From NCBI GenBank assembly GCA_025929455.1, contig JAICMB010000132.1:1-8097 (forward strand): a stretch of 8,097 bases of DNA, in the 5' to 3' direction. The DNA is from Bryobacteraceae bacterium (GTDB lineage: Bacteria > Acidobacteriota > Terriglobia > Bryobacterales > Bryobacteraceae). Each line of letters begins with the position of its first letter. The first letter of the stretch is position 1. Below are positions 1 through 6,866 of this stretch, one piece after another. The position numbers and the translations under genes were made by a program. The notes beneath the pieces are model-generated. The model was not told the DNA's origin. It searched no databases and saw nothing but the letters and a program-made list of their open reading frames with translations.

Positions 1-707
1 AACTGACCGCCTTACCGAAACACTACACGCCGGAAGAGATGAGCAAGGCCGCGGCGCGAGACCGCACTACTCGATTAGAAGGCAACGCAAACCTGCTGTC
101 CGCCGCACGCGCATGCGGAGTTCGACGCTATATTCTGCAATCGTCGGCTTTCTGGTACGCGCCCGGCGATGGTCTCGCCGATGAAACCACCACATTTGCT
201 TTCGACGCATCCCCGGCCGTCGCCGCAGGAACCCGAACCTACGCCACCCTCGAATCGAAGCTCTCCGAGTTTTCCGAACTCGAAGGAGTTGTGCTTCGCT
301 ACGGGTTCTTCTACGGTGGCAGCACCTGGTACACAAAGGAAGGCGATATGGGGCAGCAGGTCCGCCGGCGGCAGACTCTGATTATCGGGCACGGTCAGGG
401 CGTGTGGAGTTTCATTCACGTGGACGACGCTGCCGCGGCTACCGTTGCCGCGTTGGATTGCGCGCCCGGCGTGTACAATATCGTCGACGACAATCCCTCC
501 GAGCAGCGCGTGTGGCTCGCCGCTTTCGCCCGCTGGGCTGGCGCGCCGGACCCGCCCACAATCACGGAAGAAAAGGCCCTGCAATCGGCTGGCGCCGACG
601 CGGTCTACTACGCAACCCGCCTCCGCGGCGCGTCGAACGTAAAAGCCCGGCGCGAGCTGCACTTTCAACCCCGGCCCCTTGAGTGGCTCCGAGTTCAAAC
701 GGTTTAG
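1..707 (+). CDS. NAD(P)-dependent epimerase/dehydratase family protein, extended SDR (5' partial)
   Basis: The reading frame is open from base 3 to the TAG at 705-707, so the gene begins before the window. The ATG at 39 is internal, because sequence typical of the family (LTALPKHYTPEEM) runs through it. About 234 residues are visible. The N-terminal Rossmann glycine motif (GxxGxxG) is lost upstream. What remains looks like the second half of an extended short-chain dehydrogenase: the QSSAFWY strand with the usual catalytic Ser position (about 138-158), LRYGFFYG (about 297-320), FIHVDDAAAA (411-440), VYNIVDD (about 474-494), and a C-terminal substrate-domain end of the ASNVKARRELHF...LEW type. 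Such proteins use NAD(P)H on sugars or other small carbonyl substrates in the cytoplasm; the substrate cannot be read here. The classic YxxxK pair is not formed (Tyr at 240-242, Lys at 258-260, six residues apart), so this may be an atypical SDR. It is separated from the next gene by a likely terminator. Confidence 0.85.
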   Translation, partial: LTALPKHYTPEEMSKAAARDRTTRLEGNANLLSAARACGVRRYILQSSAFWYAPGDGLADETTTFAFDASPAVAAGTRTYATLESKLSEFSELEGVVLRYGFFYGGSTWYTKEGDMGQQVRRRQTLIIGHGQGVWSFIHVDDAAAATVAALDCAPGVYNIVDDNPSEQRVWLAAFARWAGAPDPPTITEEKALQSAGADAVYYATRLRGASNVKARRELHFQPRPLEWLRVQTV

Positions 708-747
708 CTGGAACCCGATTCACGCTCCTTTTACAGAAAATCAGCAC

Positions 748-765
748 CCCGCGCGCGGGTTTTTT
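748..765 (+). terminator. Likely intrinsic (Rho-independent) terminator after the SDR gene
   Basis: A perfect GC palindrome (CCCGCGCGCGGG, 748-759) is followed at once by six T (760-765). The stem is short: four to five pairs once a loop is allowed. It is all G/C and the T tract is well placed, 40 bases after the SDR stop. It would end SDR transcription before the cytochrome gene, which therefore needs its own promoter. I could not find a convincing one in the 22 bases left or in the gap as a whole. Confidence 0.55.
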
Positions 766-787
766 GGTACCCCTTACATGAATACTC

Positions 788-1705
788 ATGCGCGCCATCC
801 CCCACTGTGTATTTTTGGCGCTGCTCGCCGGCACGGCCGCGCACGCTGCGACCGGTAACGCTTATGTCGGCAGCAACGTTTGCCGCACGTGTCATTCGGA
901 CGTGTGGTCGTCGTTCTACCGCAATCCGCATTTCGTTCTGTACTCGGCGGAACAGAAGCCCGAGAACACCGGCTGCGAGGCATGTCACGGACCGGGTCAG
1001 GCGCACGTAGCGGCGCACGGCGGCAAGGCGACCATTGTCGCGTTCTCGGAACTACCCGCGCCGCGCGTGCTGGACGCGTGTTTGCGCTGTCACAGCCAAA
1101 CCCTTTCACGCGCCAATATCCGCCGCTCGGAGCATACGATAAACGGCATTGCGTGCAATACCTGCCACTCCATTCATCATTCGCCCGTGCCGAGCCGCTT
1201 GCTCGCGAAAAAACAAACCGAACTGTGTTACGGCTGTCACGCCGACGTGCGCGCGCAGTTCTCGATGCCGTTCAAGCATCGCGTGAACGAGGGCGTGGTG
1301 GCGTGCACGGATTGCCACAACCCGCACGGGTCTTTCGAGCCCACGTGGCGGATGGCGGGCCGCCCGCGCATGGTGGCGCAAACGCAGGCGAACGAGGAGC
1401 CATGTTTGAAGTGCCATGCGGAGAAGCGCGGTCCGTTTGTCTTCGAGCATCCACCGGTGCGTGTGGAGGGCTGCGAGATGTGCCATTCCCCGCACGGGTC
1501 GACCAACTCGCGCCTGTTGCGCAGGCCGGTGGTGTTCACAATGTGCCTGGAATGCCACAACGGCGCGGATAACTTTGGGCGCGAGCGCAGCGGCGTCGTG
1601 GCGTTAACGGCATCGCATAACATGGCCGATCCGAAATTCCAGAACTGCACGGCGTGCCATGTGCGGATTCACGGGAGCAACTCCGATGCGTTCTTCTTGC
1701 GTTGA
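788..1705 (+). CDS. Periplasmic decaheme c-type cytochrome, DmsE/MtrA family
   Basis: The protein has 305 residues and ten CXXCH haem-c sites, beginning at residues 32, 63, 98, 123, 147, 173, 206, 229, 253 and 287. Every cysteine of the mature chain lies in one of these sites. A Sec signal peptide is clear (residues 1 to about 20, MRAIPHCVFLALLAGTAAHA, ending in AHA-A), so it is exported and haem is attached in the periplasm. Length, haem number and phrases such as FKHRVNEG..CTDCHNPHG and HPPVRVEGCEMCHSPHGS match the DmsE/MtrA family, whose members insert into an outer-membrane barrel and pass electrons across it. The barrel gene follows with overlap, which strongly supports that role. The ATG at 788 is the only sensible start: an in-frame TGA lies at 779-781, and there is no Shine-Dalgarno sequence. 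Direction of electron flow (metal reduction, metal oxidation or another external acceptor) cannot be told from sequence. The family call is firm; the names dmsE, mtrA and pioA are not separable here. Confidence 0.93.
   Translation: MRAIPHCVFLALLAGTAAHAATGNAYVGSNVCRTCHSDVWSSFYRNPHFVLYSAEQKPENTGCEACHGPGQAHVAAHGGKATIVAFSELPAPRVLDACLRCHSQTLSRANIRRSEHTINGIACNTCHSIHHSPVPSRLLAKKQTELCYGCHADVRAQFSMPFKHRVNEGVVACTDCHNPHGSFEPTWRMAGRPRMVAQTQANEEPCLKCHAEKRGPFVFEHPPVRVEGCEMCHSPHGSTNSRLLRRPVVFTMCLECHNGADNFGRERSGVVALTASHNMADPKFQNCTACHVRIHGSNSDAFFLR
1673..1677 (+). promoter_or_regulatory. Ribosome binding site for the barrel gene, inside the cytochrome gene
   Basis: GGGAG lies 8 bases before the ATG at 1686, a good Shine-Dalgarno spacing. 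It favours 1686 over 1659 (47-base overlap) and over 1707, which is one base after the cytochrome stop and has no such motif. It is the only clear Shine-Dalgarno sequence I see before any start in this window. Confidence 0.5.
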
Positions 1706-3668
1706 AATGCGGGCATTCGTCATCGCTGCTGCTTTCGTATGCGTTGCCGCGGCACAGCAACCGGCCGCGCCTACTCCGGAACGGGCCGGTTCGGAGAAAG
1801 GCGAGACGTGGGGCGATTACAACATCGTCGATTCGTTCGAGACCGGGTACCGCTTCGCGACCGTCGGCGGGAACCCGGACGAGTATCGCAGCAGCGTGAA
1901 TTACGGAAACGGCGTGCGGCTGTTCAACGGCTATTTCAATTTGAAGTCGAAGGACGGGCACGGGCGCTTTTTCGACGATCTAGTGATTACGACGCAGGAC
2001 CTCGGCAACGATCCGTATCAGTCCGCTACCGTGCACCTGCAGAAATATAAGCTGTACCGCTATGACATGACCTGGCGTCTGAACGACTACTTCAATCCCG
2101 GACTAGTCACCGGCGGCCAGGCAGGGCAGCACTTACTAAACACTCAGTACACGCTGCAGGACCACGATTTCACGCTATTTCCGGATTCCAATTTCAAGTT
2201 TTTCTTAGGCTTCACGAATTCGGCGCAAACAGGTCCGGCGTTGTCGTCGATTCAGGAGTTCGATATCAACTCGCCCGTCTCTCCGCTGTTTGAGAACGTG
2301 CGCCGGTTTCAGCGCGAGTACCGCGTCGGGAACGAGTTCAAGCTGTTCGGCGTGCGCGTGAACTGGATGCGCGGATGGGAAGACTTCAAAGAAGACACGC
2401 CCTTTTCGCTGGCCGGGGGCGACTCCCTCAGCACCTTCCGGCGTGCGGAACCGTACCACGGCACGAGCCCGTATTGGCGCGTAGCCCTGTTCAGCGAAGG
2501 TAAGCGCTTCGCCTGGAACGGCAGGTTCACGTATACGGCGGGCTCGCGCGATTTCGTGCTGGACGAAACGGCGATTGGCACAACGCGTTTCGGCGCAGCG
2601 CAAAACGTTCAAACCCTTACGTTCGGGAATGCGCGGCGGCCCGTGGCGACCGGCAATCTGAACGTGAGTCTGTTGGCTTCGCCCAAGCTGACGCTGACGA
2701 ACAGCACTGCGGTATACAACGTACGGACGAGCGGTAACTCCTATTTCGCGCAATACAATGACGCAACCGCCGCGGCACAGGTGCTGTTCTTCGAGTACCT
2801 CGGCATTCGCACCATTGCGAACGACACCACGCTCGACTACGCGTATTCGCGGCGGTTCGGATTATTCGCCGACTACGAATACTCTAACCGGCGGATCGCA
2901 TCCGTGGAACAGACCACCGTCGGCGGGGTCCCGTCGACGTTGCCGGTCAATCAAACGAACCAGCTCAATACGGGCCGCTTGGGGCTGCGGTTCCGGCCCG
3001 TCATGCCATTGAGCATCACGATCTCGGGCGAGATCGGACGCAATGACGAACCGTTCGCGCCCCGCTCGGATCGCGACTATCACGCGATCAACGCGCGCGC
3101 CGACTACCGCCGTAAAGGCCTGCTGCTTTCCGCCGGCGCACAGACGAACTACAACGTGAACTCCGTCGCACTCTCGTCCTACAGCACCCGCTCGCGGCAC
3201 TATTTTGCGAGCGGCTCCTGGACCGCGCGCGACTGGCTCACGCTCGATGGATCGTTTTCGCGCCAGCATCTGTACACCATCGGCGGCATCGCGTATTTCG
3301 CGAACGCGCAGTTTATAACGGGTGAGGATTCGGTTTATTTGAGTAATCTGAACACCGTGACTTTCGGCGCGCAGATCGCGCTCGCGAAGCGCGCCGACCT
3401 GTATCTCGGCTACAGCCGCGTGCAGGACCTGGGTGACGGCCGCAATACGCCGTTCGGCTCGGGAATAGGCTCCGCACTTCCGGCATTTCAGGCGGCGCAG
3501 ACGCTGCCGCTCACCTACCAATCGCCGCTAGCGCGACTGTCGTTCCGCATAACCGGGAAGTTGCGGTGGAATTTCGGCTATCAATACTACGGCTACCGCG
3601 AAGATTTTTATTTGAGCCAGAGCTTCCGCGCGCACACCGGGTACAGCAGTTTGAGCTGGTCGTTTTAA
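1686..3668 (+). CDS. Outer-membrane beta-barrel of a porin-cytochrome conduit, MtrB/PioB-like
   Basis: From the ATG at 1686 the product is 660 residues. An ATG at 1707 is an alternative giving 653. Both leave an N-terminal signal peptide (core MRAFVIAAAFVCVAAA, then QQPAAP). The mature chain has the marks of a large beta-barrel: many short alternating strands rich in Tyr, Phe, Arg and Asn (for example YKLYRYDMTWRLNDYF and LRWNFGYQYYGYRE), no long hydrophobic helix, and a C-terminal strand ending in Phe (GYSSLSWSF), the usual signal for the BAM machinery. Its size is close to MtrB-type barrels of about 650-700 residues, which sheath a decaheme cytochrome in the outer membrane. The upstream overlapping gene encodes just such a cytochrome, and translation is probably coupled. 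The mature part contains no cysteine, so the N-terminal CXXC of Shewanella MtrB is absent. Family membership rests on context, size and barrel character; the direct sequence match is weaker, and a different porin family with the same job is possible. Confidence 0.8.
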   Translation: MRSSCVEMRAFVIAAAFVCVAAAQQPAAPTPERAGSEKGETWGDYNIVDSFETGYRFATVGGNPDEYRSSVNYGNGVRLFNGYFNLKSKDGHGRFFDDLVITTQDLGNDPYQSATVHLQKYKLYRYDMTWRLNDYFNPGLVTGGQAGQHLLNTQYTLQDHDFTLFPDSNFKFFLGFTNSAQTGPALSSIQEFDINSPVSPLFENVRRFQREYRVGNEFKLFGVRVNWMRGWEDFKEDTPFSLAGGDSLSTFRRAEPYHGTSPYWRVALFSEGKRFAWNGRFTYTAGSRDFVLDETAIGTTRFGAAQNVQTLTFGNARRPVATGNLNVSLLASPKLTLTNSTAVYNVRTSGNSYFAQYNDATAAAQVLFFEYLGIRTIANDTTLDYAYSRRFGLFADYEYSNRRIASVEQTTVGGVPSTLPVNQTNQLNTGRLGLRFRPVMPLSITISGEIGRNDEPFAPRSDRDYHAINARADYRRKGLLLSAGAQTNYNVNSVALSSYSTRSRHYFASGSWTARDWLTLDGSFSRQHLYTIGGIAYFANAQFITGEDSVYLSNLNTVTFGAQIALAKRADLYLGYSRVQDLGDGRNTPFGSGIGSALPAFQAAQTLPLTYQSPLARLSFRITGKLRWNFGYQYYGYREDFYLSQSFRAHTGYSSLSWSF

Positions 3669-3678
3669 GTCAACGCCG

Positions 3679-4602
3679 TCACCGCGCGGCATCCGGCACA
3701 AACTTCTGCACGCGCCAGTTTTTGATCTCAGCCGTGTAGATTACGCCGTTGCTATCCACCGCGATGCTATGCACGAAATCGAACTCGCCCGGCGCCTTAC
3801 CGTGATGCCCAAGCACGCCCAGGATCTGACCGTCGGTGTTCAATTTCAGAACACGGTCGTTCACACCATCGCACATGTAGATCGCATTCTGGCGCGGCAC
3901 GTAGTACAGCCCCCACGGCGAACCCAGGCCGGTCCATTTGCCGAGAAAACGCCCGTTCTGATCGAAAATCTGCACGCGCTGATTGGTGCGGTCCGCGACA
4001 TAGACGCGGCCGCGCGAGTCAATCGTGACATCGTGAACGAGATTGAATTCGCCGTCGCCGGTTCCTTTGCGTCCCCAGTGCGTCATGTACTCGCCGGTGC
4101 GGCTGAACTTCACAACACGCGAGTTCACGTAGCCGTCCGAAACGAAGAATGTTCCGTTATCCCCGAATGCGATGTTGGTCGGCCGGTTGAACCCGTCCTT
4201 CGAATCGTTATCGCCCGGCCTGCCGCCAACCTGCGCAATGACCATCAGCAGCTTGCCCGCGGGCGTGAATTTCATCACGCGGTGCGCTTCGACATCGACC
4301 GTCCAAATGTTCCCGTCTGGGTCGACGCGAATGCCGTGTGACGATTTGACCGGCGGCTCCGGCCATGCATCGAGGAAGTGGCCGTCGCTCGCCAGATGCA
4401 CTACCGCATGCGGGCCGCGGTTGAACACCCACACGTTTCCGAAGCGGTCAACATCCACTCCGGAGCACTCGCCGAAGTTCCAGCCGGCCGGAAGTTTGGC
4501 CCAGTTCGCGACGACATGGCAGGCCAGTGGCGGTCCGTTTTTCAGCTGGGCATGAAGCGGAAGAGTAGTTACTGTTGCGGCGAGAATGAGGGCAGCGCGC
4601 AT
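3679..4602 (-). CDS. Secreted NHL-repeat six-bladed propeller, peptidyl-hydroxyglycine amidating lyase (PAL)-like
   Basis: The start chosen is the ATG at 4602 (307 residues), because it opens a clean signal peptide, MRAALILAATVTTLPLHAQ. An in-frame upstream start at 4638 would add 12 residues and overlap the preceding gene. NHL-type blades recur through the chain (about residues 45-70, 88-115, 139-167, 186-215, 228-255 and 275-302), each with a D.xGx[IV][WY]..D pattern. Residues aligned with the PAL domain are present: Arg62 (FNRGPH), His89 (SHGI), Tyr158 (SDGYVNSR), His190 (LVHDV), Arg205 (VADR) and His278 (FVHSI). In animal PAL the three His bind zinc, and Arg/Tyr serve the cleavage of peptidyl-hydroxyglycine. 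The cysteines of the animal enzyme's disulfides are not kept. No monooxygenase partner is present, so the true substrate is unknown; many bacterial NHL proteins carry this label without proof. It lies 13 bases after the rRNA methyltransferase stop on the same strand, so the two are probably co-transcribed, and it converges on the barrel gene with 10 bases between stops. Confidence 0.85.
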   Translation of the reverse strand: MRAALILAATVTTLPLHAQLKNGPPLACHVVANWAKLPAGWNFGECSGVDVDRFGNVWVFNRGPHAVVHLASDGHFLDAWPEPPVKSSHGIRVDPDGNIWTVDVEAHRVMKFTPAGKLLMVIAQVGGRPGDNDSKDGFNRPTNIAFGDNGTFFVSDGYVNSRVVKFSRTGEYMTHWGRKGTGDGEFNLVHDVTIDSRGRVYVADRTNQRVQIFDQNGRFLGKWTGLGSPWGLYYVPRQNAIYMCDGVNDRVLKLNTDGQILGVLGHHGKAPGEFDFVHSIAVDSNGVIYTAEIKNWRVQKFVPDAAR

Positions 4603-4615
4603 GCGGTGAACTGTA

Positions 4616-5809
4616 TCACCGCCGCACGAGATGCACAACGGTCTCCATATGGTAGGTCTGCGGGAAAAGATCTACCATCGTGAGCTTCTCGATCTCGTAG
4701 CCGGAATCAAGCAGCCCGCGGATGTCGCGTGCAAGTGTCGCCGGATCGCACGAAACCAGCGCCATCCGCGGCGGGGCCAAGCGCGCGAGTTCGCGCGTCG
4801 CCACCGGACCAAGTCCCCCGCGCGGAGGATCGGCGATGACAAATTCGGGTGCCGTTTCAAGATGCGAAAGGTAGTCTTCGACATTCGCCTGCACCGTCGT
4901 GATATTAGCCGCGGCGCGCCGCGCGTTGAACTCCAGATCGCGGCACGCACTCGCCCCGCTCTCTACGGCCACTACGTTACGGAAGCGCCACGCCAACCGC
5001 AGCGCGAACAGCCCCACGCCGGCATACAGGTCGAGCGCGGTCTCGCCGCGCGCATCGTCGATAGCGGTTTCGACGAGCCGTTCGACAAGAAACCGGTTCA
5101 CCTGAAAGAACGAATTGCGGCTGACGCGCAGGCCGGCATATTCGAGCGGCGATGCAGTTCCGATGCTATTGAGCAGCGCTAACGGGCGCGCAGGCCAGCG
5201 CTCGCGCATGTTGACTTGCACCTGCTCCTCGTTCGTGAACAGCTCCACGGCGCCGTTGAATGCGGGCAGGGTGGGAAGACCCGTGGCGAGCGTGCGAATG
5301 GCTTCATTTAAGCGCGGCGAAGAGATCGGGCAATGATCGATGGCGCAGAGCCGGTGCGAGCCGTACTCGAAATAGCCAACGGCCCCGCGCTCCACGTGCA
5401 CCTGTACGCGGTTGCGATAGCCCCACGGCTCGGCGGAAAGCGTGCCGATCGTGCCGCTGTACTCGACATGCCCCAAACGCGCCAGAACTTCGCGCAGGAT
5501 CTCGCGCTTTTGCTCGACCTGATAGTCGTACGCGGCGTGCTGATACTGGCATCCGCCGCACGTTTCAAAATACGGGCACGGCGCGGCGGTGCGCCTCGGA
5601 GATGCGGTTACGATCTCGGATGCGCGGCCGTTCAGGACGTCGCTCTTGAAGCGGTGCAGCGACGCGCGCACGTCCTCACCGGGCAGCACGAAAGGAACGA
5701 ACGCCACCTGCCCGTTCACACGCGCGAGGCCCGTGCCGCGGTAAACCAGCTTTTCGATATGAATCAGCGTGGAAGCGGACGGGCGCTGCTCTTCGTGCGG
5801 CGTTTCCAA
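4616..5809 (-). CDS. rlmD: 23S rRNA (uracil-C5)-methyltransferase, RumA/RlmD type
   Basis: This 397-residue, SAM-dependent enzyme makes 5-methyluridine in RNA. The order of parts fits the RumA family: an N-terminal TRAM RNA-binding domain (about residues 13-68, IEKLVYRGTGLAR...FVLPGEDV); a [4Fe-4S] site with Cys78, Cys84, Cys87 (CPYFETCGGC) and Cys160 (HCPISS), spaced as in E. coli RumA; the FFQVN motif (234-238); the SAM-binding loop DLYAGVGLFAL (260-270); DPPRGGL (327-333); the nucleophile Cys354 in VSCDPATLARD; and the base Glu389 in HMET near the C-terminus. The family is firm. The exact target (U1939 in 23S rRNA, another uridine, or both) is less certain, so the gene symbol is tentative. 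The start codon is TTG: an in-frame TAA lies at 5822-5824, no ATG or GTG is available, and the TRAM domain begins soon after. It is divergent from trpS with 17 bases between starts, and probably heads an operon with the NHL gene. Confidence 0.88.
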   Translation of the reverse strand: METPHEEQRPSASTLIHIEKLVYRGTGLARVNGQVAFVPFVLPGEDVRASLHRFKSDVLNGRASEIVTASPRRTAAPCPYFETCGGCQYQHAAYDYQVEQKREILREVLARLGHVEYSGTIGTLSAEPWGYRNRVQVHVERGAVGYFEYGSHRLCAIDHCPISSPRLNEAIRTLATGLPTLPAFNGAVELFTNEEQVQVNMRERWPARPLALLNSIGTASPLEYAGLRVSRNSFFQVNRFLVERLVETAIDDARGETALDLYAGVGLFALRLAWRFRNVVAVESGASACRDLEFNARRAAANITTVQANVEDYLSHLETAPEFVIADPPRGGLGPVATRELARLAPPRMALVSCDPATLARDIRGLLDSGYEIEKLTMVDLFPQTYHMETVVHLVRR

Positions 5810-5826
5810 ACTATCGCTACGTTACC

Positions 5827-6846
5827 ATGAACGTTTTGACCGCCGAAATTCCACAACCCATGCGAAAACGCGTCTTCTCCGGCGTGCAGCCCTCCGGAAA
5901 TCTACACATCGGCAACTACCTGGGCGCATTGAAAAGCTGGGTGCGCGTGCAGCAGGACTACGACTGTATTTTCGGAATTGTCGACCTGCACGCCGTGACC
6001 GTTTACCAGGATCCCGCGGAACTGCACACAAAAATTGAGCAGACCGCCGGGCTGTTTCTCGCCGCCGGCATCGATCCGCAGCAGTCCAGCATCGTAGTGC
6101 AATCGTCCGTTCCGGCACACGCGGAACTCGCATGGATGCTGACATGCGTGACACCGGTAGGCTGGCTGGAGCGCATGACGCAGTACAAGGCGAAGGCGAA
6201 CGCGCAGGAGACGATCGGCGACGGGTTGCTGCAATACCCGGTGCTGATGGCCGCCGACATTCTTCTCTATGACGCCGCTATCGTTCCGGTGGGCGAGGAC
6301 CAGAGCCAACATCTGGAGCTGACGCGCGACGTCGCCGCGCGGTTCAACAGTCTTTACGGCGAGACGTTCGTGGTGCCCGAAACGCACTTGCCGGCGGTGG
6401 GCGCGCGCATCATGGGTCTGGACGAACCGGACAAGAAAATGAGCAAGTCGGCGACAGGCACGGGGCATTCGATCGGGCTTCTCGATACGCCCGCTCAGAT
6501 CCGGAAGAAGATCATGCGCGCGACAACCGACTCCAATCCCGCCGTGGACTTCGAGACTATGGGCCCAGGCGTTCGCAATCTGATCACGATTTTCCAGGCT
6601 TTCGGCGAATGCTCCGACGAGCGAGTGCGGGAGCACTTCGAGGGCATGCGCTACGGCGATTTGAAGAAGCAGGTCGCGGACATAGTGATCGCGAAAGTCG
6701 AGCCGTTGCAGCGTGAGTACAACCGCATCATGTCGGAGAGCGGCTATCTCGCCAGCATTCTACAGCAAGGGGCCGAGCGTGTCGCGCCCATCGCTAACTC
6801 GACCGTGGAGCGGGTGAAGCGCCGCATGGGATTGTACACCGCGTAG
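5827..6846 (+). CDS. trpS: Tryptophan--tRNA ligase
   Basis: This class I aminoacyl-tRNA synthetase charges tRNA-Trp with tryptophan in the cytoplasm, using ATP. The 339 residues agree with the usual 330-340 of bacterial TrpS. The Rossmann fold opens with FSGVQPSGNLHIGNYLGAL, including the HIGH-type signature HIGN (27-30). The tryptophan-pocket stretch YPVLMAADILLYDA (137-150) and VGEDQSQHLELTRDVA follow, then the KMSKS loop intact at 204-208, and a helical C-terminal anticodon-binding part. The start at 5827 gives an 11-residue extension. The ATG at 5860 (MRKRVFSGVQPSG) matches the family's usual beginning equally well and would leave more room for promoters. Neither has a Shine-Dalgarno sequence. 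It is followed 20 bases later by thiL on the same strand, so an operon is likely. Confidence 0.96.
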   Translation: MNVLTAEIPQPMRKRVFSGVQPSGNLHIGNYLGALKSWVRVQQDYDCIFGIVDLHAVTVYQDPAELHTKIEQTAGLFLAAGIDPQQSSIVVQSSVPAHAELAWMLTCVTPVGWLERMTQYKAKANAQETIGDGLLQYPVLMAADILLYDAAIVPVGEDQSQHLELTRDVAARFNSLYGETFVVPETHLPAVGARIMGLDEPDKKMSKSATGTGHSIGLLDTPAQIRKKIMRATTDSNPAVDFETMGPGVRNLITIFQAFGECSDERVREHFEGMRYGDLKKQVADIVIAKVEPLQREYNRIMSESGYLASILQQGAERVAPIANSTVERVKRRMGLYTA

Positions 6847-6866
6847 CACCGGCGCACTCCGCAGTG

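Noticed and set aside
730..787. Possible promoter for the cytochrome gene (TTTACA at 730-735 as a -35 element)
   Set aside because: The place 17 bases on is GCGCGG of the terminator palindrome, so no -10 element fits.
778..858. Short frame (26 codons) starting at an ATG ten bases before the cytochrome start
   Set aside because: No ribosome binding site, Arg/His-rich product, and it overlaps the signal peptide of the cytochrome; a leader-peptide role has no support.
880..1572. Open frame of 230 codons on the + strand inside the cytochrome gene
   Set aside because: It is another frame of a gene with ten CXXCH sites and shows no recognisable protein features.
2862..3521. Open frame of 219 codons on the - strand inside the barrel gene
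   Set aside because: Antisense to a convincing barrel; Arg/Val-rich composition typical of a shadow frame.
3669..3700. Possible two-way terminator between the converging barrel and NHL genes
   Set aside because: Only a weak GCCG/CGGC pairing at 3675-3690 with an 8-base loop and no T tract on either strand.
5902..6636. Open frame of 244 codons on the - strand inside trpS
   Set aside because: Fully antisense to a gene with intact HIGN and KMSKS motifs, and His/Arg-rich without domain character.
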